Assembly (NCBI RefSeq): GCF_021134715.1
Contig: NC_060018.1
Coordinates: forward strand, 868,001-932,000
From: Daphnia pulex
Lineage: Eukaryota; Arthropoda; Branchiopoda; Diplostraca; Daphniidae
Direction: 5' to 3'
DNA length: 64,000 nucleotides
The translations under genes and the position numbers were made by a program. The notes under the pieces are model-generated. The model was given only the letters and a program-made list of their open reading frames with translations. It was not told where the DNA came from and searched no databases. Position 1 is the first letter of the stretch. Every line of letters begins with the position of its first letter. Positions 1 to 12,200 of this stretch are shown piece after piece.

Positions 1-2883
1 TTGTCATTTGAACTGGATTATGTCGCTCGCATGTCTACCAATTGTCTTCGCATCATCCGCCGTCGCAGGATTTTCTGGCGAGACAATTTCTTATGCAGGG
101 CGATTGATTCGTCCGGCTCGCGTGATGTCAATCTATCCAGAGTCGAGCATAATATCAACTGCCGTGTCTTGTGGCTAACGAAATCAATCATTCGCAACTC
201 GACTTATCAGCCTCTCTACAAAGTATCGACTCGGACAAAAGGCGGATCATATCCGAGACCACAATATAATATGACGTGCGTCATACTCTGTAATACAGCC
301 GGATGAAAACTTATCAAAGAAAACGGACGACAAAAGAGGGAGAATGATGGGAAATATAATGGCGGAATATTGTAGCTGCTGCATAGAATGTGGGCGAGCG
401 CCAGTCGGTGAGGATATCACCTGGTGATCCTCCCTACACGAGAAAGTCTGAACCAATCGGCCTGATGTTTTCGCTTCCCGTTGGGAAAGAAAAAAAACAA
501 AAACAAAAAAGAAAATCAATGTTCCACTGTTTATCTAAGCATCAAAGAGAGACCTTTAGGCGGTGACGGAAGTCGGCCTTTTTTTTATATATGAAGCCTC
601 TCTCCTGTTTTATTTAGTTATATTTTTTCTTTTTTAGTATTTTCTTTCTCCCCAGTATATTCGATCATTGCCTTATCGATCGATAAGGCCCGAGACGGCG
701 TCCTCGACGGTCGGTCGCCGTGTTTATGTAGCGGCGCACCCCAAAAAAAGCTCGTCAAAAGTTATATAGACATGGGGCCGGCAGCAACAACCACATGCGG
801 GACTGAATGAAAAAAGACAACAAAAGCCGCACACTTTTTTCTATTTCCCCCCTTCTCTTGAAATTCTTGGCCAGGGTTGGTCCAATCGCCGTAATGAAAA
901 GGGCGGGGGGGAATCAATCGAACGTGAAATCGAACGTCGCAGCGCAACAAGTGGCGCACGTCGGCCGTTTTACCTGTGACTCTTGAACCGCTTCCGTCGT
1001 CCATAATGACGATGCGCTTCGCCTTGTGTATGTGTGTGTGTGTCAAGTGCAGAACACAATACATCCTGTTAGTACTATAATGTCGTCGACGTCGTAGAGG
1101 GTAAAACATTTTGTGCGCTGTGATCCGTGGCCCCCCATTTGATAAGTGAGTCAGCCTCCTGCCACATCCAGTCCCCGAATAAAATATAAAAAAGAAGAAG
1201 AAGAATCAGAGCGGGAGCAACTATTTTAAGATGCGTGCATCGACCTAGGTGATGTAGGGCGGGAGAAACGAGGATGAACAAGATCAATACGGAAGAGCGG
1301 CAACAGCACCTTGACAAGCCAACTCGCTCTTTCTCTCGTTCTCTCTCTACGATCTATCTCTTTGATTCTTTAGTGCCACCATTAAGGAAAAGCTTCGCCG
1401 TCTTCTTCCGCAACGGCGCTCAAAGTTGCCCAGTCTCCGATCCCCATACTCGAGATCATGTCGGACTTGTTGGGAGGCCAACCGCCGATCCCCATTTTTC
1501 TTTGATATCGATGGATGTGGGGGGATTTTCGCCGTTTCAGTCATGTGGTACCTCACTTGTTTCATCCGGGCTTTTCATCTCTTCTCCGTCGGTTTTTGTT
1601 CGATTGGTTTCATCCAGACATGGACGTAACGATATCTGTCGTTTTTATTTACGGGCAAATCAACAATCTAATACGATACGCAAGCGCTCGTATTAGAAAC
1701 AACATGCGTCCCAATGAGTTGCTGGTGCTCTTTGATGCTGCACTGACTGTTGTTGTTGTCGCATTTCGATTGTGTGGCCGCATACACACGCGCGCGGAGT
1801 TGCAGCAGACCGTCCAAGCTTTTCCTCGCTGGTATAATTCTTAGTCGAGTAAAAGCACCTACTTTGCTGTATACAGGAATTGTGTGCACGGGATACCCCC
1901 TGGATACCTTAGATCTCATCCACACAATACCGGGGAATATCTCCCAGTTGAGCAAAGTAGAGAAAGAGCTGAAGGGGGGGGGCTTATATCTACTAGACTC
2001 TCACTAGTTCCTCAGCTGCTGCAAAAGCAGTTAGATCCCCTATTTCTTGGCAAAAGTAGAAAAATAAATCAAAGCCAAAGATGAGTTTTTCCCATCATCT
2101 TTTATGTAGTACACGGCGTGTGTGTGCTGGCGTATTTTTACAAGCTTACATCTCGTCTCTCTCTCTCTCCCAATCCTCCGTGGTAAAGATGTACACAATG
2201 CAGTAATGCGTAGATATAGTGTTTTGCTGATATGGTACCGGGGAGCCTAAAGCCTCTGTGCACCACCACATCCAATCTGATTGGAAGTGATTGGTGTAGT
2301 AGCCGCTCTGTTACGCAGTACACGTATAACATATAAATAGGATCTGCCGAAGATGCGCTAGCTCTAAAAGTAGAATGAGGACGGAAAAAAGCGATCGTCA
2401 TTTGGCCGCCTTCTTTTTGTTTCGCAGATGAGAGGCAACTTGTAGGGTAGGGGGAGGCTCATCGATCGATGGTCGGTCCCATAACTTTTGAACCCAATAA
2501 CTTTTTTTCGCTCTTTTGTTCCCTTTTCTTCTTTGCTATTCCCCTATTCATTATGATTAGCTTTATCGACAGTCTAGACACACACACCGCCATTTCCAAT
2601 TCTTCTTCCGTCCACCCGCCACTTCCGATTTGATCTCGCCCATCGATTTTCATTGCTGCGACCTTGCTGCATCCCTACCACCCATAGCCTCTTTTCATTT
2701 CCTATCCGATGCACTTTTGTACGGATCGCCCTGTCGGGTCTTCCCTTTTATCCCAACACTTCGTTTTGCTTGTTTACGGCCAAAGAGTAAAAAAAGAAAA
2801 AGATCTCCGATATCTCTGCTCTTATTTGAAATCAATAGCTCTAACATTCTTTCTTTTTTTGTATCTTTTTTTCTGGTAATTAG
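1..2883. other. Non-coding: probable Epac 5' intron
   Basis: I see no convincing exon here. The Epac exon at 2884 begins with the third base of a codon, so at least one upstream coding exon must exist. I searched this stretch for an Epac-like N-terminal exon ending in phase 2 and found none, so it is probably upstream of the window. The stretch holds simple-sequence tracts such as GT runs near 1030 and a 20-bp perfect palindrome at 670-689. Its open frames have low-complexity, non-protein-like translations. Confidence 0.6.
670..689. repeat. 20-bp perfect palindrome with overlapping ATCGAT motifs
   Basis: GCCTTATCGATCGATAAGGC is its own reverse complement. It contains two overlapping TATCGAT/ATCGATA half-sites that resemble the arthropod DRE (TATCGATA). 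A regulatory role is conjecture. Confidence 0.5.
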
Positions 2884-3227
2884 ATCGTCGGAGCGTCGAG
2901 CCGGAGATGTCGAAGTAATTGCCGCTTACTTGCACAAATGGCGCTGCCTGGATTCGCTCAGCAATTCTTTACTCCGGCGACTGGCATCGGCCGCTTATCT
3001 CGAGGATCTCGACGATGGCGTCACGCGTAAGACCAACTTTCCGACAAAATTCAATCTCAGCCAAACCCGCACCGGGAATTCTATTTTTGTTATTCCGTTG
3101 GTGTTTTTCAGTTTACCGACAAGGCGACCGCGGGACCAACTGGTATTTCATCCTCAGCGGCGAAGTTGTCATGACCACTTGTAGCGATCGCAGCAACAAC
3201 AAAGACGCCAGCAGCGGTTTCCATCAT
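2884..3227 (+). CDS. Epac: Epac exons 1-2 visible: first half of cNBD-A
   Basis: Two exons (2884-3026 and 3112-3227) encode the start of the first cyclic-nucleotide-binding domain, visible residues about 1-86. The helix [20 protein letters not shown] matches the pre-domain helix of Epac2, and [18 protein letters not shown] is the beta-roll signature. The 85-bp intron is spliced in phase 1, giving Leu-Tyr-Arg-Gln-Gly across the junction. The second exon ends with His codons from a poorly conserved loop. The donor at 3228 is GTGAGT. Confidence 0.93.
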
Positions 3228-6200
3228 GTGAGTGATATACTTTTACATCCAAGTCCCAACTGTTTACACAAGTCCGACAAACTGTGTCGGATTACTATGG
3301 GCCTCTCTCGTTTTTCTTTTCCCCCGGAATTCGGTAATGGAGTAAAAATGTCAAGTCGGATGAACTGGAACGACGACGTCGAAAGGAAATGACAGGATAG
3401 AACAAACAAGGGGGGGAGGAGGATATTGTCGGGAAATGCGGCTCCCGCGTGCAGTGCGAAACATTGAAGCGGACGACGAAAAGTTTTGGAGCGTCTTTGT
3501 TGGCCAGGACGTGCCGAGCAAGAGTTCACCCGTCTTACTATATATATATAGACTCTCTTGCTCTGTTTACCGATGCGGTGATTGTTTACCTGGAACAGAC
3601 TCTCTCCATCACAACTCGTCCATGTTTTTTTTTTTTCATCCTTTGGTTCCTTTTTTTTTCGTTCGCCCACGCTCCGGCTGCTCGTCTAAAACTCTTGTCT
3701 TTCTAGACGTTGGCTCCGACGGACTTTATTGTTGACTTTCGTTTTCCAGCTGGGCCCAAAAAGTAAAAAGAAGAATTGAAAAAAGGAAAGAGAGAAAAAA
3801 TAACATCACAATATAGGGGAAAGGCTTTTTGTGTGTGCGTTTCTCCATCGAGTTTCTGTTATTGACATTGCTGTGGAGTCGATGAAAGTGAAGTAGAGCA
3901 GATGAGGCAGAAGCAATCCAAAGAAAAGATACGTTTTTGCTTCTTCTTCTCTAGATAGCTTTAAGGCTTTACCTCATAGCACTCCAACTCGGCTCTTTCA
4001 ATCTTAACATTCATGAATGATTGGGTGATAATAAGCTTAGAATAACTCTTCGCGACGTCATCTCTCTCTCTACTGTTGAGCTGACTTTTCATGCATACGT
4101 TATTATCGAATAATGATGATGCAATACGTCTTATGTCATTTTTGCTTTCTTCTTTTAGTTCACTTATCGATTGACGTATTTGTTGGGGGGGGGGGGGGGA
4201 ATGACATCGTCAAGAGAGATGCTGTCTGATATCGGTGTAGGCGTGGCTCCTGCTGGTGGAGCGTGAGCCGCTAGGCACAATGGGTGTGGGATCTTGATGA
4301 TTAATTATTTCTTGCCTTACCTGTACACACAGTGATTATGCTGCAGGAGGCCTTTTTTCCCTTTGAAATTCCAAGAGCTCCCATCTCCAGACTTCCATTA
4401 CCAGCGCGTTATTGTTTGATGATTCGGGAATTTGTGAGCCCCTCCACGAGTATATGGAACCCCCTTGTCTTGGCTTATTCACCCGTGAAAAGTTTGTTGG
4501 CGGCGCAAGTAGTAGCATAGGCCATCAAAGAGCTCAGAATATGTGTGCGCATCTAGAGTATCGAGTGCAAAAGGAATTGGAACAGATAGAAAAGGCGGCC
4601 AAGTTAGCCAAAGTCAAATTACGCACAGCGAGGAACTTGCTTGGGAGTTTCAACTCGACTAAATTATATTCTTCGTCAAGTTATAATGTAATTTTATTCT
4701 CGATCTTTTCGGGAGCACGAGAAAAATTTCATTGTGACGCAAACGGAGACGAAGCGAATGGCGAATAATAAAAAAAGAAGTTGTAACACAATTTTTTCTC
4801 CATAAGATTATGAGCAAGTGGGTGGGAGAGACATTGTCTGTTAACTTTTTTTGGGAGCATGTCAGCCCCCGTCTCGAATTGAATCCTGCTGTGTGTGGGT
4901 GGAGTCCGTGTCTTGTCCCGTTTGCTCCTTTGTCGTTTCACTTAAGTGAATAAAGGCCATCAGCTGTCGGGAGTGTGTCTAGCTCTCTTTTTATGAAAGG
5001 CCAAAACAACGTCAATCGCTTTCTGCACTTGAAGTGATTGCCCCCAAAAATGTAGAAGCGACTCGTTCAGCGTTTGGTTGCGTGCAGTTTTTGCATATTG
5101 GCCATTTCCTTTTTTGTTAGACGGACGAGGCAAATTGAGATCGAGTGAGTGGCTCTCTGTGTGTTTTCTTATGGACGAAAATAGACTCTCCAGTCAATTA
5201 TATCGGTACCTAGAGGCACATAATAAATTCAATCTCAATTTTGCAACTTTGATCTTCTTCGCTTCCCCCCTCTTGGCTATTCAGTTCAATTGTGCCCTGA
5301 ATAACTTGCTGTCCTTGTTTATTTCGACGAGCGGCCATTTTTCGGTCTAATGTGCTAGAGTCTGAAAGAACCATCCATTTCCTGTTGGCCTCCTTTTCTC
5401 AGCAGTTGCTCTCGAGTGAGGAATTCCCCCGAGTTTATTGCACTTTTAGTCTCTTCCAATTCCAACATCTCACTTATAACCCAGAGGAAATCGTTGCTAC
5501 CACACACAGTACAGAGCCCCCCCGTCAACATCCTCTGCCTCCCATGGAGGACTTGCTCCTTCAGGATTTTCTATTTTTTATTGGCCATTGTCGTCGCCAA
5601 AAAGTCCAGGATGATAAGTTTTCCATTGTTGACGCAACTCGATGCTGCTGCTGGTCTTTAACTTGCTGCCTCCGCCCTTTTCGAATCTCGGCGCTTAATT
5701 TGAAAACTCGACCTCTTTTCGGCCTCCCAAGTTTTCATCATGTCTGCTGCGGGGGGCCGGCCAGCCTATCGTCGTCTGTCAAACAGTCCATCTAGACTCG
5801 GCTCCTGTATGTGTGGATATAGTATGGAGCAATTCCAATTTCCAAAATTTGTTCTCCTCCCACGAACATGGAACTGCATATTGCGATCGATGCTAACGGA
5901 CGTCCCTCGTCCGCTGCTTTTGGGCTTGATACGAAATAAAAATCGCAAGCGAGAGACGAGAGAATCAATAGATGTGTGTGTGTGTATATACTGTTGGCAG
6001 CAGCAGAGATATAGAGCAGCTCCCGGCACCCGATTTCGTTGAAGAGTAGAAGAGAGAGAGAGAGAGCTGCTAGATGTTGTAGAAGCGCAAATGTCCCGGC
6101 AAGTGTAAATAGAAACTCAACTTTTAGACAACCAGGGGGTCCTTCTTCTTATATTCCGCTTTGTTTGTTTGTGTTTTCTTTCTTTTTTTCTTCTTTCAAC

Positions 6201-9200
6201 ATTTGGAGTGGCCATCTCTTCGTGTACGGCTTAGTGAACAAGAAAAGAGACGACATCCAGCAGCCGTCAAGTGCGCTGGAACAGAAGCTATCGCGAGGCG
6301 ACTGCTAATGATTTCTTTGTGACTTATTTTTTCTCTTTTCTCTCGCAAAGTGTTGAGGCGCGGGCGACAAAAAGCGGAAAGGACTAGGGGGGAAAAAGAT
6401 GGCGGATTAGAGAGATGTAGTACATATTGTAGCGAGAAAAAATGTGACAAAAGAAATTCGCCCTTATCTATTTTCCGCCAACAAATTGAAACGCCGAGCA
6501 AAAAGCTTTTTGAAATCTTTTCCATTCTTCCTCGTCAGACTCTCTGCTGCTGTGTGTGTGTGTTTCTGCCTTGGATGAATTCGGACGGCGATATTATAGA
6601 CCGCGGGATGTGCGCGTGCCTGTTTGATCGTATTTGATTCTTTTGTCTGTGATGGGTCTCTCTCTCTCTTTTAAGTTTCCACTCACCGTCCTTTTTTAAA
6701 ATTCTTCTCGATCAATTTCTTCCGTTCGCATCCGATTGATTGAACATTGCCGCCATGGCCACACTGGATGATGATGGCCCACCCGATTTTTATGGGTGAG
6801 CCCGTAACAATGAAGCGGCTATTGTCAGTTGGCTTTTCTTATTCTTCTGCTGCTACTGGCGGCCGCCGACTCACGTGAAATTACATTTCCCTTATGGGCT
6901 CGCCCATCATTGACCTCGCCATCGATCCCACAACCGGCACACGGACCCTCTCACCTCCTGTTCTATCGCACGCGTAATGGTTGCACAATGAAAAAGAACC
7001 ACCAAACTTCATGGGATCGACTCTGGACTCACGCGTGAATTGTTATTCACCCGATAGCCTCCCGCCGGTCCCTTTTTGAACGTGTTATTTTATTTTGATC
7101 CCACAAACGACGACGTCACGGACCGATCATCCGTCTCCGAATGCTACAAGGCAAAACTGCATTCGTCAGAAAAAGAATCTAACTTGCGTGGATCACGCTC
7201 GGATAGGCGACGCACGGCTTTTTAGCGTGAATCGTCGACACTTTCGTGACCAATTTCCTGTTGTGCAGCTCTTTTTTTGTATTGCCCGTCCTGTTGGATC
7301 GCCTTCTGGTTGGGAGGTCCGTCAGACAAAGGGGGGAGGTCAATGTTTTGGGTTTTTATTTCCCTGGTGCCAGCCGCCGCCGCCGTCTGTCCCGCGTTTG
7401 TTTTATTGCGGGATCTCGGCGTCGCATGTTGCTGCGGTTAGCCCCGCTCGCACTGCGGGCCAACACCTTCACGCCATATACCCATGTGGCGGTGGCGAGG
7501 GGGGTGTTGTGTAATAGTTACCCAGGTGACGATGGAGGGGAACACGACACACGTACGTAACATTTTTAGATGAAGTGTGGTGGCAGACGTTCGACAGCCG
7601 CTGTTGGCCGAGCAACAATTGTTGACGTCCATATTGTACAGACGTCCCGGGTTTGTTTTCATTCTAAACGGAAATTTCGATCCGCACAAAAGGCCAACAA
7701 TTTCGTGTCGACACTGTGGGACGACGTGTGTGTGTGCGTGTGGTGAAAATGAAAGTCAAAAGGGAAAGGAAAATTTTCTTCCGGATGTCTGCGATATTGC
7801 GCCAGAGTTTTGACAGTGCTCCGTGAAAAACCCTGGGCGATCGATGCGCTCCGCCAAAGTGGCTGCTGCACCTTAGTCGAGTCCATTTCCCGTTACGTGA
7901 AAGAGGGTCCACAGTTTTATTTCAAATGTTTTAATAACTTGCGAGTTTCTTCTTCAAAAGAATCAGAAATTGAAAATCAGTCGAGCGGCACGACCATCGT
8001 CGTCATCACCGGGCGACTCTTTTCGGCTGCTGCTACATGTTGTGTGCAATCATCAACTACGTACGCGTTTGAAACGGACATGAAAGATTGAGTGGAGCGA
8101 CGGAATAGAAGAAATCGCTGACAGCAGCAGCGCATTGGAAATCCAAAAGTCGGAGATGGGAAAAGTTGACGGGCGAATAACGAAGTCACAACGTCCAAAT
8201 GTCAATGGTCAACACTCATTGATCCATTCGTCCGTCCCTTTTTTTCCCGTTTCATGAGACATTCGTCATTAAAAAACAGAAACTTGCAACCGTCAGCAGC
8301 GAAAAATCATTTCATCCCGCGGGATAAAAAAAAAACAAAAAACAAAATGAAAATGTTGCCCTGGCGTGGCGTCTACCATTGCAACTCACCTTGTCGTCGT
8401 TCATCTTCCGATGTTTCTCCCGTACGTACTAGCAAACGTCCCTCTAATCAATTACGTTACACACAGTGTGCAATTTGTTTGTTTCTGGGTATAATATTGA
8501 AATCCAAAAAAGAAAAAGAAGAAGAAACGATGTCGGTTTGGCCCATTATCTTTGTGTCATCTTTCTGCCACGAGTGAGCGCATCCCACCGGTGCTGGTGT
8601 CCAAACATAATTATTCCGCTGTGTGACACATCATCAGCGGGACGTGACACAGTTGCTAAACGAGAAACGCAAGGGGTGGCGACGCATTTGTTGATCGATG
8701 CCGTACTACATGCTGCTGCTCGACTTGATTATTTGTATGCGCAGCAGCAGCAGCAGCAGGCCCACACGCGAAGCCGGGCTGTGTAAATAATAGTTAGTGT
8801 CGTCTAGACGCAGAATATAGAGAGAAGAGCCGAGTATAGAGCTAATATAGAGCCGAATAATTTGGTGGAGGCTCCGTCCTAGATATCTACGAAACACATA
8901 ACTAGGTTGGGAAGCTTGAAACATTTTTTGCGCGGGCTTATTATCATGTTTAAATTATGCATAGGCGTAGTAGGGGAACGTGTTTTTTTTTCGCGGGCAA
9001 CAATCTCAAAATGGAAAGACTTTCTGGGCCGTCATCTTTTTAAAATTTTTATTTGTTTTTTCTTCCCTTCGGAAATGGAGGCGGAGCACAGCACTTCTAG
9101 ATTTGTTGCCGCTCGTAATTCGATCGCGTGATCCGCATACCTTATAGGGCCGGCGTTGGCGCTGATAATCCCATCCGACTTATTTGCTTTGCCACACCAC

Positions 9201-12200
9201 TTTGAACGACTGGCAATCAAACAAAAAAAGAAGATTTTTTTTTTAAACATTTGGCCGGAAAACTTCCGAGTAATTGAGTTAGTTATTAGTTTGATCCCGC
9301 TGAAATTGTGTGAAAAGTGAGGGGGAAGGACTGTTCTTGTCAATTAATGAGCGGAAGTGGGATTTCATCTTCTTAACAAATGTATCGAGTCCTGTGCCAT
9401 ACTACATCACCTGGCTAATTTACGTTGGCAGTTGTTTACGAGTGCTGGTCGTAATTGGATGTGTCAGCGTATACAACTCGTATACGTTTGGCTGCCGCTA
9501 ATTATAATATGCTTCTAGACCCTTGATTGTATATACGCTGAACTGTGCACCTTGCACAGCGACAATTCGGAACTATCCAGCGATGTCGAGAATTCCGCCA
9601 AGCTTGGCGGTCGTAATGAAATGTATCGCGAAATATCATCATGCGAAGTTATGGTCATATTGAATGTGCCCTAGTCACATCTAAATGCATGATTGGCGGA
9701 ACACATCATTCGCCTATAGCTGATTATGTCATCGCCAAAAATTCTTTTGACTCGGCTGTAAAAGGATCAAACAACTATATCCAAATATGATATCTGCAGT
9801 CTTGGCTGTTTTTCCTTATCGATTGCATATTGAGAGTTGTTGCTCGCTATCGTCATCGATGTCGTCTATTCTTTTCACCGCAAGTCCACTCCAAACTGTG
9901 TGTTTAGTGGCGGCCCTTGGCTGGATGTTTGTCATAATGAGACACGAGAGACTTCCGCTCGTGTTCCTGACCAGATTTGCAGAGTTTCGCCCAGCTCAAG
10001 TTGATCGTCCGTCCATTGACTTTTTGAAGGTTCAATCTATTGTCGGCTGCTGCTGCTCTCAACTTGCTTGTGGTGTATTGTCTCTCTCCATTACGGTGGC
10101 GGAGGCCCTTGCGTGTGTCAGCAGCACCACCGGGACTGATGCTATATACTTACATCGACATTTAATTATTCACGTCCGTGTGCTCCCGGCGCCACTGACG
10201 ACGACAACTTTTCCAACTCGACGAGTTTTTTATTTTTTATTTTCGCCGTTTTCGATCATTTCCCTGTCGCTCCCGCTGTTAACGGCAGTAAGGCAACTCA
10301 CCCAAAACTTGCCAAACTTGGTTCATATACCCAGTTGTGTGTGTGTGTATCTTGCGTCTAGACCTCCGCCATCTTCATCACTGGCATCACGGCCTATTCA
10401 CCGAAAGTCTCTCCATCAGCACAGCTCAGTGGAGGCTCATTTGAGCATGTCTCTTGTGTGTGTATACAAAGTTGTACTGCTGCAAACTGATGTTTGCACG
10501 GCCGACATCCGCCGCCGTGAGTTTGAGAGCTTCCAACACATTGAGCTTCTGGGGCTGACTGCTGCTGCCGCATGTTGCAATCGCTTTCGGAAGAACTCGG
10601 TGTGTCGGAGGGTAAATAATAACATGGAATCGGAAAATCTTTTTTATTTTTATTTTTTCCTTCGCGCTCTTTTCTTAAAAAAAGAAAATATGAAGAGGAA
10701 AAATGGATGAAAATTCAAATCTACTTTCTTTGCCTCCCTCCCTTGGCAGATGAATATGTACAGCCCTTCTGCTTCGGATAGGCCTTTGAAAGGTTATGCA
10801 TATTGGATGGATTTCATTTAAACCTTTATGATGTATATGTACCTACGTAGTTCTCTATAGCGTCGCTCTGATGTGTGTCCTCTGAAATATATTTCGCTGC
10901 CGAATTTTCTGCGTATTTGACGCTTCACGGGGCCTTGTGTGTGTGTACCATCCTTAGACGCCCCCATCGATCCGGCAAGCAACCTTTCGCCGGAATTTTT
11001 TTTTTTTTGCGTTTTTTGTTGATGTTTTTGTTGGAAAAACTTTTTGCGCTTTTGTAGAGAAGAAGAAGAAAAATTTTTCTTCGAAAATTGACAAGAAAAA
11101 AAAGAGTCTTTTATATAACTCCGGCCCAAGATTCCTACGGAAATCGTATAATATAGCCCGGTCTTTTATATAGTAAGTTGCTTTAGCTCCTATACTTTGG
11201 AGAGTAGTCATAGTGAACACGCGATGATATAAGTGGCAAGTTTTTCTTCCCTCCCGCCAGCAGCCGGAATTGAAATTCGAATTGGGTAATGGTGTGTTAA
11301 TGTACAGACAGCAGTGTTAGTAGTAGCATAAGCTCGCTTCTCCCTCGATGGTTTCACACTGAGCTATAAGATGTGCCTAGACATTTTTTCGGCTGGTACT
11401 CGTTTTTACTGCTCATCTCACCCGTGGGCCGTGCAACATGAAAAGAGTCTGGTGGCTACAGAAGCGAGAGCAATTGCGAAAGGAGGAGTTGTATGCTTGA
11501 TATATCTTAACCGACGACAACAGGCTCCTTTATATATGTATGTGAGGCAGCAAATCACATTGAAGAGTTGCTTGCCATTCATACAGCAGCGCGGTCCCTA
11601 TGTATTATTAGTCTCTACATCTATACTCTTTTGTATAGAGCAACTAAGCATGTCTGCCACTTTTTTTTATTTTATTTCTTTGGGGCTATTTTTGTATGTT
11701 ACCATGTTGCCAGTTTAGGATTCGATTACCTTCTTTTACAAGATCTAACCGACTCTGTTTCCTTCCTTCCCCCCTCCATTGAATTGAACGTACAAAATTG
11801 CTAGGAGGGGGGAGACTGTCATGGGCGCTCTATTGACGAGCCAGAAAAAAATCCTGCGATATTATTAGGTGGATCAGGATAGAACTGGATAAGTTGATAT
11901 ACGAGAAGAGCTAGTAGGAAGAAAAAAAGCAGGAGCCAACATCAACAAGAGGAGCTTTAGATGACATGTCGTCATAATTGGACCTCTTTTCTTCTCGTCG
12001 GTCGCGCGCATTGGCTCATCTTCTTTTTTCTTCTGATCCAGTCGGTTGCTTTCACTTCCTGCTGCTGCTGAACTCGAGCAACAGCTTTTTGTAGGCAGCA
12101 CACAGCTATATTCCATGTTCACAGTCCCGTGTGTTATTGAAATTTGAATCCTCCCTTTTTTTTCTACCCCCGCCTATATTGTTGTTGTCGTGAAAATATT

